Source: Pardosa pseudoannulata (taxonomy: Eukaryota; Arthropoda; Arachnida; Araneae; Lycosidae). From it: 64,000 nucleotides of DNA. Positions 35,616-47,529 of the stretch are shown here, one piece after another. A model generated the notes under the pieces. It ran no database searches, had not been told where the DNA came from, and saw nothing but the letters and a program-made list of their open reading frames with translations. A program made the translations under genes and the position numbers. The stretch covers positions 154,877,596-154,941,595 of the forward strand of contig CM063510.1 in NCBI GenBank assembly GCA_032207245.1, in the 5' to 3' direction. Position 1 is the stretch's first letter. Every line of letters begins with the position of its first letter.

Positions 35616-36197
35616 TGATGTGGAAAAGGAGTATTGCAAAACTTAACTTAAAGAACTACTCTAGTTTTAGCAAATTAAATGAACATTTCCAATTTCCATT
35701 ACACTTGTCATGAGAAATGAAGAAACACGAGTTAATAAAGAGGTAGAAAAACAGCTATTTATCTACAGATGACAGAGAAATTGTTGCGATTATCTTAACA
35801 AAAATCGTTAGTCAATTTAAGTATTTGCTGGAACTGTAATTGCCTTTATTTACCCTTCTTATTTTATTCCATTGACAATTCAGAGAAAGATGGTACTTTC
35901 ATAGCCGAAGGCCATTTCTTAAAATTTCCTTCTTTAATACTAACAATTGATGACATTACTAGAAAACTGCTGTTAAAATTACACTTTGGTAAACTGAAGA
36001 TTAATGCCGGTTCAGCTCACTAGGAAAACATGATATTGAAATTAAACAGATCAGGATTTCCGTATGGCTGCATTCCCATTTCCTTGTTATTTGATTACCA
36101 ACTCTTTGATGATAAGACGAATTTTTAATTTATAATACATCAATATGTCGTTTACCTAAGAGAAAACTTGATTACAAATAGAATTTGTAATCAAATA

Positions 36198-36737
36198 CAC
36201 TCATGTCCCAAATTATAACAGACAAATTTTTAAGAAACGGAACTATAATTTTATGAAATGTTCTGGAATAGCATTACGACACGAATACAAAGGTAAAAAT
36301 TTAAGAGCACTGCCAACGAAAGATTATTGCAGCATGAAACAATAAAAATGGTGCTAAAAAGTGACAAAGATCAAAGAAAAAAAAATAACACGTTCCATAA
36401 TGTTCCAGGGATAATTTCGTGTTCCCGACTCCCTCCAGATGTAAACACGTTTAGAGCATTATGGAACGTGACTGTTTCATTGGTGGAAATGTAATGGTAT
36501 GGGAGGAATAATAATCGAAGGGACGTACGTCCGCAAACGTTTCCAAGAGAAAATCTGTAACCGCACAGAGATATTGGGATGACATCCTACAACATTATAT
36601 AAATCTTTTCCTAGGTTCATATGGTTTTGATTTAATGGACGATAATGCTCTTCCAAATCGAAAAAACCTTATTGGCGAATTTCTGAAAATAAAGACATTG
36701 AAAGAATATCGTAGAATGAAGTCTTCTTATCTTAACC

Positions 36738-36770
<33 letters not shown>

Positions 36771-37133
36771 CTAAGGACGAGACGTAAATGAAATACTCTG
36801 AAAGCGACATTTCTGAGAGCGTGGAACTTAACTCTCCAACCTGTGGTTAATATCGTTGTTGCCAAGCATGGATTACCGTTGTGATTTGTGTGTACACGTC
36901 AAAGAAGTTCGAAATCCATATTAAATTCGTAAAGCCTTATTCCCTTTTTCTGAACTCTTTTTCATTGACCTTTTTTTTATTGTTTCATTCTAAAATTGCA
37001 TATCATATACAGTACTCTTAGAATTCATGCATCATAATGTTATGTATCATTCCAGGAAAATTCATAAAATCATAGTTCACAGTTTCTGAGAAATCCGTGA
37101 ATTTATCCATGTAAAGATAATTTTGGACACAGG
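36198..37133 (+). mobile_element. Tc1-like transposon relic
   Basis: The left end after TA is CACTCATGTCCCAAATTATA. The right end as reverse complement is TACCTGTGTCCAAAATTATC, also next to TA. The plus-strand interior holds Tc1-type transposase fragments in several frames: VMVWGGIIIEG, FQEKICNRTEI, then DNALPNRKNLIGEFL, and near the end TFLRAWNLTLQ and MDYRCDLCVHVKE. They match the family motifs WGGI, FMDDNARPH, W...IPQ and M.RRC. A 28-base A run at 36743 and several frameshifts break it. Confidence 0.8.
36743..36770. repeat. Poly-A run inside the Tc1 relic
   Basis: An A homopolymer interrupts the transposase frame between the DDE region and the C-terminus. It may be a slippage expansion of an A-rich coding stretch. 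Confidence 0.9.
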
Positions 37134-37669
37134 TATATAAATTGGATATTGATATGTCAGCTACGTAGGCAAAAGCTCATTTACAGAAACTTCCATTGTC
37201 GTTTCTTCCTTTTTGCAATCAAACTTAGAAACTAACTCGCGATTGGCCATTCTTTTGCATTCATCCTTATCCTCGGTCTGCTGACCACAGCAGGAGTTGT
37301 TAACTTTTCCTTTTCTGTGGAGGAAAAGTGTATCAATTGTCGGCTTGGGTGGCTCCCACAAACGCGAGATCTCATTACCCCGATTTTCGGGGTCAGTTAG
37401 TTTCTACACATTTCGTATCGATCGATAAGGTAAATCATGGATAGGATGAATGGCAGAAGTAGGAAATACCATAATGAAATAGACTCTTTCACGATAACAC
37501 AACAAGGTATGTCACAGAAGAAATGAGAAACATTTTCAGTGCATTTGTTGCAAATCACCAAGGAAAACAGGTGGCTCTGAAATGTTTATTGGAACATATT
37601 CCAACAGTTAAGAAGCTGCTCTTAATTTAAAGAACTTGCCTCACAGTTGCAATTAATCGTTACACTTAA

Positions 37670-38040
37670 TATGCAGCCATCTACTGAGCAACGCCAAGTA
37701 CATAAAAAGTGATAATGAAACCTCGCCAATGTTAAAGGAGGCTGACAAACTTTAAGTTTTGTCATAATCGCGTCTACAAGAGATAACTTGCGTTTAGGAA
37801 CGGCCGACAGAAAATTGAAGACGATCCGTCCATAGAACGACCATCAACTACGAAAACTTATGAAAACATCAGACAAGGGAGGAATGGTTTGAACATAGAC
37901 AGCTGGAAAAATCATCATTCAGCTGCTCAATTTTCAATTGTGAATTCCCAACTTTTACTTGGAAGTGCTCAGTCGTTTAAAGAATAGAGTAAATCGCGTC
38001 CGCCCACAGATTGCTAACAGTAGAATAAACCACCACTGTA
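37670..38040 (+). pseudogene. mariner-like transposase N-terminal relic
   Basis: Plus-strand fragments read MQPSTEQRQVHKK, ETSPMLKEA and GRQKIEDDPSIERPSTTKTY followed by ENI. They match the N-terminal helix-turn-helix and linker of mariner transposases (ETxxMLxxAYG ... GRxxxEDDPRxGRPSTSxTDENI). There are several stops and frameshifts, no catalytic part was found, and the ends were not identified. Confidence 0.6.
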
Positions 38041-38904
38041 AGGTTCCGCCCTACAAGGTGTTAGTTGCGACTGAATAGCTAATTCAAGAACACATCCATA
38101 ATTTTCCCGGAAAAATCAGCTGGGTTTTTTTTTCTCCTCTCCAGGAAATCCGATACAAAAACTACCGGTTCGACTTTATATTATTTAAAATAATTCACGA
38201 ACTATTATTAACACAATTCTATAACACTTGAGAAAAGAAATTTTCGAATTTTCATCCACGATCACACGTGTGTGTCGTAAATTTTACGAACAAGATGCTA
38301 CGTTAAAATTCCATGATGTTGAGAAGGTTGGAAAGGAGAAATAAAAACAATCTTCGAAATGAGATTTTAACAAAAATATGAAAAAAAAAAACAAAAGCAA
38401 TTGTTAATATGCTGTGAGCTCGGAACATTCTTAAGGTATACTCTTATTTTTTAATCAAACAGTCTTATTTTAATCACAATTTTTTTTCTAATACATTTTT
38501 CTGATTTATATGTTTTGCGTCACAACATTATATATTCTCACTATAAAAATATCGTAAAAAAAACTGAAAATATTAAAAATTGAAATTTAATGTCCCTTTG
38601 TCCCCTTTAAATCGAACTTGTAAAATTTGCGCAGTGCACGTGCTGGAAGGTTGAAACCAAGTTGTTTGTTTAATTTGTTAAAAGAGGTAGGCTAGAATGA
38701 ATTTAAGAACTGTGTTAATGCGTATGCACTTTTCTGATCTTTCTAATAAAAGGTTCATGTATTAAGCTTTAAAAATCACGCATCCTTCTTTCAAAGTAAT
38801 TTCTTATTCCAAATTTAGATGCCATTATCTCTCAAGAACTATATCTTATCAGAGCACAGTCGTCAGAGCACGATAAACTCATTCTAGGGAATCTCTAAAA
38901 TCTC

Positions 38905-39370
38905 AACAGATGGAGTTATCGGGTGATAAGCGATTCGACTCAGACACGTATAGCATGCTTTTGAAAGATACCGTTTCACGTAGAATCGATTTAAAAATGG
39001 GACTCAAAACTCGGTCTAGTTGTAGTATACTCCATCCACAATGGATTCCGTGCCATGTGAATTTAAAATATAATAATATTGCGAGTGGACTGGCGAACGA
39101 GGGCTCTACCATAACTCAGATCATTAGTAATCTTTGACGTTCCTTGAGCTATATACAAAAAAGTAAGTCTTCTCTAAACATCTCTTGGAAGCAACCACCA
39201 TCCTTCCATGGTATTCTTGTGAAAGTCCTAGTGCTTTAATAATTTTTGAGGGTGACAACAGTGACCAATCTGCGTTGGCTAAACTGATTTCAGGGTATTT
39301 GAGACGAAAGAATGCTTTCCAATTTAGAATAAAACTTGGTTCTTATCATAGAGTAATAGAAAAAAAAATA
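38905..39370 (+). pseudogene. Non-LTR retrotransposon RNase H and C-terminal relic (Jockey-like)
   Basis: The first plus-strand frame contains LHPQWIPCHVNLKYNNIASG then LANEGS, the RNase H motif LQWIPSHVGIxGNexAdxLAxEG. A second frame starting near 39185 contains LPWYSCESPSA and DQSALAKLISGYLRRKNAFQ, which matches the region after RNase H in Jockey-like elements (DQTALxRLRSGHLR). The two frames differ, so at least one frameshift separates them. It is degraded, with no polymerase part adjacent. Confidence 0.7.
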
Positions 39371-39496
39371 TTCATCTTCACTGTTATCGTACAAAATGCC
39401 TATAAGACTACTTAACACTGAAACTGTTTCGGGCTAAAAAATAGATATTTACGAAGTATTTTGTCTGTCTAAACACGAAAATCACCATGAAAAATG

Positions 39497-39840
39497 GGCC
39501 TCGGTAGCTCAGTCGGCAAAGGTAGCGATCTCGTCAACGGAGGGTTGGGCCGGATGGAGGGTCGAGTTAGCCAAAGATTCCCTAGTTTATTAATGAATAA
39601 GTGAAAATATGTTCGTGGTCGTAATGTCCTTCAAGTCCCGAACGATACCTCTGTACGTGGCAGGCCAAGCCTGGGGGTCACCTGCTTGGTCCTTGCCTCT
39701 AAATTACGAGGACCCAGTTCAAGTTTAGTCAGTCTTCAGCCATCGCGGTTCCTTGCTCGAGGGACATATTATATTTAGTAGCATATTGCGAATTGTCTAT
39801 TGGAACTGTAAGCTTTCCTACACCAGAGGGATAAGTAACA
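39497..39840 (+). mobile_element. SINE-B copy (second tRNA-derived family), longest copy
   Basis: It opens with GCCTCGGTAGCTCAGTCGGC, a typical tRNA box A context, followed by GATGGAGGGTCGAGTTAGCC (box B-like). The roughly 260-bp body contains AAGTCCCGAACGATACCTCT, GGCAGGCCAAGC, TCAGTCTTCAGCC and a CTACACCAGAGGGATAAGTA end. Relatives: 31014-31168 (plus), 41589-41772 (minus) and 43074-43457 (minus). It shares no sequence with SINE-A. The open-ended tRNA head means it is not a functional tRNA gene. Confidence 0.75.
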
Positions 39841-41588
39841 ATAAAAAGTTCATATTGGGTATAAATTTCAATATACAAGACGTATTTGAGTAATAAAATC
39901 TAAGGCAGAATAGTGGTAAATTTAATGTTCTCGGGAAAATCAACAGTTAATATTTTCGATTTCCCTCCTTTAAACTCTGTTCGATTTTTGGAATACAATT
40001 CCAAATATTTTAATTGTTGAATCACTCGAATAAACTACTAAAAACGGTAATTTTCAGCTTTCATATCAGAATGCCGCGGTAGAGTGTTAATACTATCGAT
40101 AACTTTCGTTACGCCTGTGATGAAATGACTTTTTCAGCAAAGTTGAGAAGACAGATTAGTTAGGTGATCAGGATAAACCTAGGGTTCCCCATGTTGGTTT
40201 TAACTCTTGCTCACTGAGACTGCGAGAGTGGCTGAGTGGAAAGACGCAAGAAAAGAATTTCGCCCCGAACCAAAAAAACAATGTAAATGATTATTTCTGC
40301 TTGATGCCCTATTTGAAACAAGCTAGGTCAACAAAGAAGTAACCAGCTGTTGAGTAAGTATCCCTGTGTTTCATCAGCCATTCGGCTCCACTACTAATTC
40401 CTGAACTACTTCAAAATTATGAGACTAAAATGAATGATTGCAAAGGAGATGGTTTAGCTTGTGAAGTCTATGGCTCTCCATCACCTACATTTCGAGGCAG
40501 AAATCTTAGAGAATCGAATCTTTGTGCGTTTTAAATGCACGACATTTTGAAGGACCCATCTTTTGCTGAAAATTTGGAGGGAAAAGAAAAAAGCAGCCTG
40601 GGAAACCTCTAGTGGTTTCTAAACGACAACTACCAACAGTTGGTGGAAAGAAAATCCTATAAAAGTGCCTTGGATGCAATGTTTTTAAATATTCATTTCC
40701 TCAATTCTCATCTTGGATTTTCTCTGAAAATTGTAGAACCGGCCCAGTCCGAAGCAATTCCCCGGTGGCATCTTAAGACCACAGTGATGGTGAGAAAAAC
40801 TAATGAGACTACAAACATTTTTAAAAAGTGTATAAAAATGCTTTGGACAAGTTAGATACAACATCGTTTTGCTAAAATAGAATCCAAAAAGAATTAGTAT
40901 GGAACTTATATGCTTCAGGTACTTCAAAGTTTTAAGATGACGCATTGGCTTATCCCCATGCATAAACAGCTTGAAATTATGTTCAATAAGAAAATTAAGA
41001 AATCAGACAAAAAAAGTGCTCAAGGTACTTAGCTTAATGACTATATTAGCCAAGAAATGTTATTTCAATTTTGGAGTAAACCGAAAATACAGAAAAACAA
41101 AATTGCAAAAACAACTGCATAAAACAAATTCATAGAACAATACTTGTATTCACAAAAGTGTTTTGGAATGTGTGTTCAATTCTGCTGTATAACAAGTGTG
41201 TAGATTTAAAAATGAGATAATTACAGAATGCGTATTGCTACTGAGACCCGAAAAGATATCCTGAAAATTCTAAATACATGAATTCTTTAATTGTTTGGTT
41301 AGCTGGTTGATTGGATCAACCACAAAAACAGTACAGCTTAGACCTATTTCCGAAAGAAAAGATATTAACTTAGTTTTTCTCCCTTTCTCAATAATTACCT
41401 GAAATGTACTGAAAAATGTGCAATGGTAGAGAAGAGGTATTAGCAAAGAAAGGGCGCTCTAACATTTAGTCGGTTGGTTAGTTCGTGTCGTGTCTATTTC
41501 GAAATTATATGACTACTCATTGAAGTATGTATGCCATTGCCTCGAGAAGTTTTCTCGAAGACGCTTCAAGAATATCTTCGTGATTTAG

Positions 41589-41772
41589 AATCAGGGTCTA
41601 AGTAGAAGACACACCACCCCCAGTCTTGACCTACCACCGCCAGAGGTATCGTTTGGGAATTTGGTGACCACGAGTATATTTTACATGCCACTGCGAATCT
41701 TTGGCGGGCACCGCTTCGATCCCGATACACTCCAGTTACAAGATAGCTGCGTTTACCGATAAGCTACAGGCC
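41589..41772 (-). mobile_element. SINE-B copy, partial
   Basis: The plus strand shares GTCTAAGTAGAAGACACACC-type sequence, TTGACCTACCACCGCCAGAG and ATCGTTTGGGAATTTGG with the minus copy at 43074-43457, then the complement of a tRNA-like head (GATAAGCTACAGGCCT). It is diverged and lacks the distal body. Confidence 0.6.
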
Positions 41773-41835
41773 TATTATTGAAATATAATTTGCTATGTTA
41801 CAGTCATACTTTCTCAAAAAGATTTTGAATGTCAT

Positions 41836-41947
41836 CGGAACTTACTGCTGCGTAAAGCCGGTTCTAAACAGCTTCGAATATACAGCGTGGTTCGAAACAT
41901 CGAACTTCGGATTCGAAAGGCAGCGACTTACCGATGGAATCATCGTC
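41836..41947 (-). mobile_element. SINE-A fragment, strongly diverged
   Basis: The plus-strand blocks ACTTACTGCTGCGTAAAGCC, GGTTCTAAACAGCTTCGAAT, GTGGTTCGAAACATCGAACT and CCGATGGAATCATCGTCGAT keep the SINE-A order. It sits directly after the SINE-B copy. Confidence 0.6.
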
Positions 41948-42366
41948 GATCTTTTACTGGGGAAATTCGGAACGTATAAATAAATAGCAATGAGGTATTT
42001 CAAACATTCTTTGAATTGTTACAAGAAAATTTTAAGCATCTCAACTATGGAAACAAACAAACTAAAGCTCGTTTTCTAATTTTGGCACTATTACAAAATA
42101 TGCCTATTAAATTAAATGACTAAAATTATCCCATTACGGACAAGATTGAATGACGACGTAAGAAAGACATGTCTTGCGTGGCAAGAACAATGCATTTCTT
42201 GACCTTCAGACATCCATGAAATGAAAGTAGCAAAACTGCTAGAGGTAGAGGAAATAACTGAAGAAAAAAATTCAGCGACACGTCAGCTCGAAAGATTCAA
42301 ATGCAGACAATTCTATTAATGCTAGGGTTAGGATTTTAATGGGAAACCCGTAATGTGGTTGATTAG

Positions 42367-42473
42367 TTGGTTTGGTGTGCTACGATTGACTGCTTAGCTA
42401 CACTAGAACCTACTGCTCAAAGCCAGTTCTCAACGGCTACGAACACCCATGCCCGAGGTGGGATTCGAACGCC
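42367..42473 (-). mobile_element. SINE-A fragment lacking its tRNA-like head
   Basis: The plus strand has GGTTTGGTGTGCTACGATTG, ACCTACTGCTCAAAGCCAGT, ACGGCTACGAACACCCATGC and GGTGGGATTCGAAC (box B complement), then it stops abruptly and hAT-like coding sequence follows. Confidence 0.8.
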
Positions 42474-42479
42474 TCTTGA

Positions 42480-42735
42480 AGAAATTATTAAAAATACTTT
42501 TCTAAGGCCGTACATGCCAATATTTTCGGCCAATTCCTGTATTTTAGAAATTTACAACATTCCTGTTAAACTGCTCTTTTTTTCTGAAAAGTGTACTTGT
42601 CCTGGTGTTGACTTTAAACTTGCTACAATATATGCAATTTTAAACACTGTAGAAGTAGAGAGATCAGCTACAATTTACAAAACAATTTTGACAAAACCCG
42701 TTATTTCAGAATGTTTAATATCATTAATTTAATCT
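42480..42735 (+). pseudogene. hAT-type transposase C-terminal relic
   Basis: The plus-strand open frame reads LATIYAILNTVEVERSATIY, then KTILTKPVISECLISLI and a stop. The pattern (VEVERSFSxYKxILTxxR.....ENL) is the dimerisation motif near the C-terminus of hAT transposases. It is fused in frame by chance to a SINE-A fragment, giving a 121-codon frame that is not a gene. Confidence 0.5.
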
Positions 42736-43073
42736 TTTATTAAATTTGCGATTAATAAAATGTCTTCTTAATCACTGAAATTATCTCCTTTTGTTGACAG
42801 CTTTTATGTTTCTCAAGTGTAAATTTTTTTGCCCAAATTTTTAAGTTTTGGCCCATAAAAATCCTAAGCTTAAACACCATTCGCTTTTTTAAATTGCAGA
42901 AAACACCCAATTTGAAATTCATTTCTTCTTAGACGCGAAGAAATGTTAAAGGTAAGAAAGGAAAATCTTGCCCGAGCATGTACGCCAGTACACTAATGAA
43001 TGTGCCGCAAAACAATTCGACACGGAACTCAATAAATTAACAAACTTAAGTAAGAACACATGCTGTTGGCATG

Positions 43074-43457
43074 GTTACTCATCTTCCTAGTGTAGGCTTA
43101 CACCTGGTCAAACAGACAACGTTGCAATATGCGACTGGTCTATGGCTGAGGATGCACTGCTTCACTTGAGCAAGGGACCACGAAGGCTGAAGACTGACTA
43201 AACCTCAAGAAGGGGTCCTAGTTATTTAGATGCAGGGACTAAGCAGAACCCCAAACTTGGCCTGCCACCACTAGAGATCTCGTTTGGGAACTTGGAAGAT
43301 ATTGCAACCCAGAACTTATTTTACGTGCCTCATTAACGAATACGGCGGATCTTTGGACAGTTCGAGCTTCGATTTCACAAGACTATTACGTGTTGTGGAA
43401 TTTACGTGTTTGTTCACGACTACGAAATTGCTGCCTTTGTCAACTAAGCTTCCGCGG
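43074..43457 (-). mobile_element. SINE-B copy, minus orientation
   Basis: The plus strand reads GTTACTCATCTTCCTAGTGT, GGGACCACGAAGGCTGAAGA, GATGCAGGGACTAAGCAGAA, CTTGGCCTGCCACCACTAGA, ATCTCGTTTGGGAACTTGG and ends in the complement of a tRNA-like head (CAACTAAGCTTCCGC). This is the reverse of the family at 39497-39840. Confidence 0.7.
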
Positions 43458-43546
43458 CTTACGAACACACATAAAGGCTACAAGCATAGGATCACTCTAT
43501 AGTAGGATTTGAATACAACGACTCTGGTATTGAAAAGTAGAAGCCA
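43458..43546 (-). mobile_element. SINE-A fragment, diverged
   Basis: The plus-strand blocks GCTTACGAACACAC, GTAGGATTTGAATACAACGA and CTCTGGTATTGAAAAG resemble the central SINE-A region with a decayed box B complement. It is directly next to the SINE-B copy. Confidence 0.45.
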
Positions 43547-45171
43547 CTTTCAAAGATAATCCTAAATTTAACATGGTCGTACTACGAACTTTGCACATAG
43601 GTCCAACACAGAGTCAACTTAAACATCGATACTACTATGGTTAAGAACTCTGATTTTAAGAAAATACACCCGGAAAGTCCGTAATCAATAGACAAAATAT
43701 TACACAATTTTGATTCTATCACCATAGTTCTGAAACATCCAATTAAATTTGAAGACTTGACTTCACTATTAGTTTTGTAAACCAAATCATAACTTGTATC
43801 CTTCATGCAAACAGAAGAGCCGACAAGATTATGGTACGCGAACCCAGAGTCTGCAAAATTTCGGAGTTACGAACCGAAGAATGCGGGGTACGAACAAACG
43901 CATCGGTGTGTTAATAACTGACAGGGGCATAACACTCTCCTCTGGCTAAGCATATAAGAAGGGTGCAATGACCTTCGAATAATATATTAATGCTATAATA
44001 CCAAATATTAAACTGACTATTGTTCTGAATTTTAACATCTTACTCAATGAATGTGAAGAAAGTCACAAATGTGGATCTGTTATTGTAATTATTTCTCTAA
44101 TCAGAATTTATATGCGTTGGTACATTTAATAAAAACATTACCCTTAAGAAATTATTTTTTCTTTTTTTTTATGCAATTTTCAGGGTTGGCGTTAAAATTT
44201 ATTCTAAAATATGGAAATAAAAAGAATTCTGCATTACATAATGTTACTAGACATTTTTTAGTTTTATATAATATGTTTAATAGTTAATGACTATTATACT
44301 TTCGGAGGGGAACTGGTGAATGCCGACAGGCAAATACCAACAGCATTTAACATAAAAGTAAAATTTAGAAAAAAAATCATAGGAAATATAACCTTCAATT
44401 GAACTAAAAGTGTAGTTATTTGTAGGACTAACCTGTATTCACTCAACGTTTAACGTATTAACAATGATCTGTGTATGTCCGCCGGGAATTTTCTTTGGTA
44501 ATAACAGTCCTTTACATACCTTTAAGTCTATCGTTTAAACATTGTTTACCGCTTTCCTGGGCAATCGACAAATTTATGTTTGGTCTCGAGCCAATTTGCT
44601 TTTACTCTTAAATTGCTTCAGTTGGGCTTAAAGGAATTTAAAAGCAGTCTCCTGCTGCAGTTAATAATTCAGAAACCGAGTTCTGTTTCGCCGTGAGAAG
44701 TCTTCCGTCTTAATTTAGGCGTGTCCGGTTCAGAATGACTGTGCTTCTTGCTTCGCGAACCGTTGCAAAACAGTATTGGGATAACTTGGGTTAAGGTGTT
44801 TGGATCGCTTAAGTGGGTACATGACTTTTGAATTCGGGTAAAGGATCGATAAGTAGGAACTGATTCTAATTACTATTTCTAATAAAATGTACTTAAGAAC
44901 TTTTAAACTACAGCATCTAAAATATATACTTAAATTTCAAATTATATAGAAAAACACAATTTATACATACGAAAATATTGAAATTAAAGGTTTTAAATAT
45001 GCTACAATAAATAAAAAAAAGACGCGTTCATAAAACAAATTAGGACATATGTTTATATAACTGAAAAATTAAGGTCAAAACAAGTTAATAAAACATTTAC
45101 CTTTAAATTAAAATCAAAATATATACTAAAGTTTATCTATAAATAAAACAAAGATAAAACTGGAAATTTAA

Positions 45172-45692
45172 CACATTCTGTGCTGGTACATATCGAAGCG
45201 GAATTGTACCGGGAGCGGGCGTTTTGCGCGTAAATTTAGTTATTCACTTAAATCTCAATAGATCGAAAGTTATTTAATTTTTAACCAACTTTTGTATTTT
45301 ATACTGAAATATATGAACAAATATATATGTAGTAGAAATATATAAATAACAACCATAAGATTTTTTGTAAACAAAAAATATATTTTTCAGTGAATAAATT
45401 TTAAATAGTATCGTAAATATGAAAAATCAAATAGAAATAGTAGTATATTGTTTTAATTTTTTCCCGTTCTGTTGCTCCGCATCGCCTGATGTAAAAACTA
45501 GTTTTTATTTGTCTAAATTTTTCTAGAATCTATGTAGTAGACAAAAACATTCGGCTTCGTTTTCCTGTACATACCGTAATTTTTGTACCCACAAACAAAC
45601 CGTGTTGTTACACTAGCCCGTACTAGTACGTGACCCGCGGTCAAGTATGAATTACCAGAAAACGACCTAGTACGTGTCCCGCATACGATGTG
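45172..45692. mobile_element. TTAA miniature transposon family, copy 1 (521 bp)
   Basis: It lies between TTAA at 45168-45171 and 45693-45696. The left end is CACATTCTGTGCTGGTAC and the right end as reverse complement is CACATCGTATGCGGGACACG. The interior includes GCGGAATTGTACCGGGAGCG near the left and ACTAGTACGTGACCCGCGG near the right, with a GTAC/GGGAC theme at both ends. The second copy at 50593-51138 matches over its length. Confidence 0.85.
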
Positions 45693-46289
45693 TTAATAGA
45701 ATTATGTTCCCATTTTTCAATAAATTGATACATTTTTTATTTACCCTGCAGAGTAAAAGACGCAAATGTGTGACTGAAATTTTAACTTTTACGGAAAAAT
45801 CATAATTTTATCGGAATATTTACTCATAGAAGGGTTTCTCAGCATAAATCTAATTCAAAAATAGTAGAAAAAGTGACCAGTAATGATAAATCCATAATAA
45901 CGTCTCGTTTGGAAAGTCCGTTAAAAATAGTGGTGTGTGAAAGGCCTTCACCCTCTACTTATTTCCGCTTTCCACCTGGCGACTTGTTCGGTTCCGGTAG
46001 AGGTGCATCAGCCACTTCCGGCACTAACGATCCTTTCACATTATAATTTCATTCACCTGGCGTCGGGTAGAGCTCATGCGAAGTAGCTAAAAATTTAACT
46101 GAGGTCAGTTTTTCGTCAATGAATGCTCCTACGACGTAATTTTGAAACAAAAGTAGTCATTGAATGGAAAAACTATCTGAGAGTGTTATCGAGCTTTTGT
46201 TTTCCAGACTGTCACTTTTTGTAATGGCAAACTTATCGTCTATAGGTAGAAATATATTTGTGCACAAATTTAATATATATTTAATATAA

Positions 46290-46314
46290 ATGTGTGTGTG
46301 TGTGCACAAGTGCT

Positions 46315-46392
<78 letters not shown>
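46290..46392. repeat. (TG)n / (AT)n microsatellite
   Basis: TG arrays followed by an AT array and 'gcatatatgtgtg' variants up to 46450, where the next transposon inserted. Confidence 0.95.
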
Positions 46393-46450
46393 TATATGTG
46401 TGTATATGCATGTATATTAGCATATGCATGTATGCATATTAGTATGTGTG

Positions 46451-47529
46451 CAGGGTTCCCACTATTTTTTCAGAAGAAAAATTAAGGACTTTTTAAGGAC
46501 TTTCTAAGTACCAAAGTAATTTTTTATAAGGACTACTTGAAATACACGGCATAACGACATAAACCCTATTTCCTGAGAAACATATTTTTATAATGATGAA
46601 CCAGACACGGAATGTTCATGAAATGCCTTATATTTCGGAATTAAATTTTTAAAAATGTATAAAAATAAGAAAAATCTATTTGACAAAAAATAATTTTGAA
46701 AAATGTACATCTACAGTTTTTTGAGTGATCAAACTAAAAACAAATTGTGAATAAAATACAATATAATAAACAGTACTTTCTGAGGGTTTAAAAATGACTG
46801 ATATGTTTTTATATACTAACTGATTATACCCGACGTTGCCTGGGAAAGAAGAAAGTTTTAGACTTTTCTATTACATTCAATGAAAGGAAAATTAAACTTC
46901 CATAAGTACCTGAAATATCTACAAAACCCCTACCCTCCATGCTTCGTTTAGTTAAAATCTGCTTGACTGTTAGCTATTAGAAAAGTTGACTTTATACTTT
47001 AAGTCTTTTCAGTATGTGTAAGATTATTTATTTGTCAAATAAGTTTTCTTGCTATAACGATAAAATATACTAATAAGCTAAAAGTACTTTCATATTTTTT
47101 TAAGGATATCAAGGAAAGGAATTTTGAATTACTACAGTAATATACTGACAACAAATGTATTTGAGGATTTTCTTTACTGCACTTTTGGCTAGAAAATGTA
47201 AAATAATGTTATGAACTTTAACAAATATTTATTTACTATATACAAAGAAATTTCCAATAGTGCAATTTCACATACATAAATAATTTCATCTTGAAAGTTC
47301 AACAGATTTCTTTTTTTTGTATCAGAAATTTTTTAGGTCAAGTTCTGTAACTCAGCTACTTTTTCTTTTATATTTTTTTATATTACCATGGAAGAAATTG
47401 ATAGAGTTCCAGTTTCAAAATTAAGGAGTTTTTAAGGACCTTTGATAAAAATTAAGTAGTTTTAAGGGCCCTTAAAAATGAAAGCTAAAATTACGTTCTT
47501 AAGGACTTTTAAGAACAGCGGGAACCCTG
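46451..47529. mobile_element. TIR transposon with 5-bp target duplication (hAT5-like), copy 2
   Basis: A 1079-bp element with left end CAGGGTTCCCACTA and right end (reverse complement) CAGGGTTCCCGCTG. It is flanked by gtgtg at 46446-46450 and 47530-47534, because it inserted in a GT repeat. It has the uninterrupted gattatacccgac site (about 46824-46836) that carries the LINE insertion in copy 1, and an extra segment of about 140 bp (near 47200-47350) bounded by tgtaa that copy 1 lacks. No transposase frame is present. Confidence 0.9.

Noticed and set aside
39497..39570. A tRNA gene (GTAGCTCAGTCGG start)
   Set aside because: The acceptor stem does not pair, the T arm is degraded and the sequence continues into a 260-bp shared body, so it is a tRNA-derived SINE head. 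The same applies to the SINE-A heads.
42367..42732. 121-codon plus-strand frame as a host gene
   Set aside because: Its first third is antisense SINE-A and the rest is a hAT transposase relic, so the fusion is accidental.
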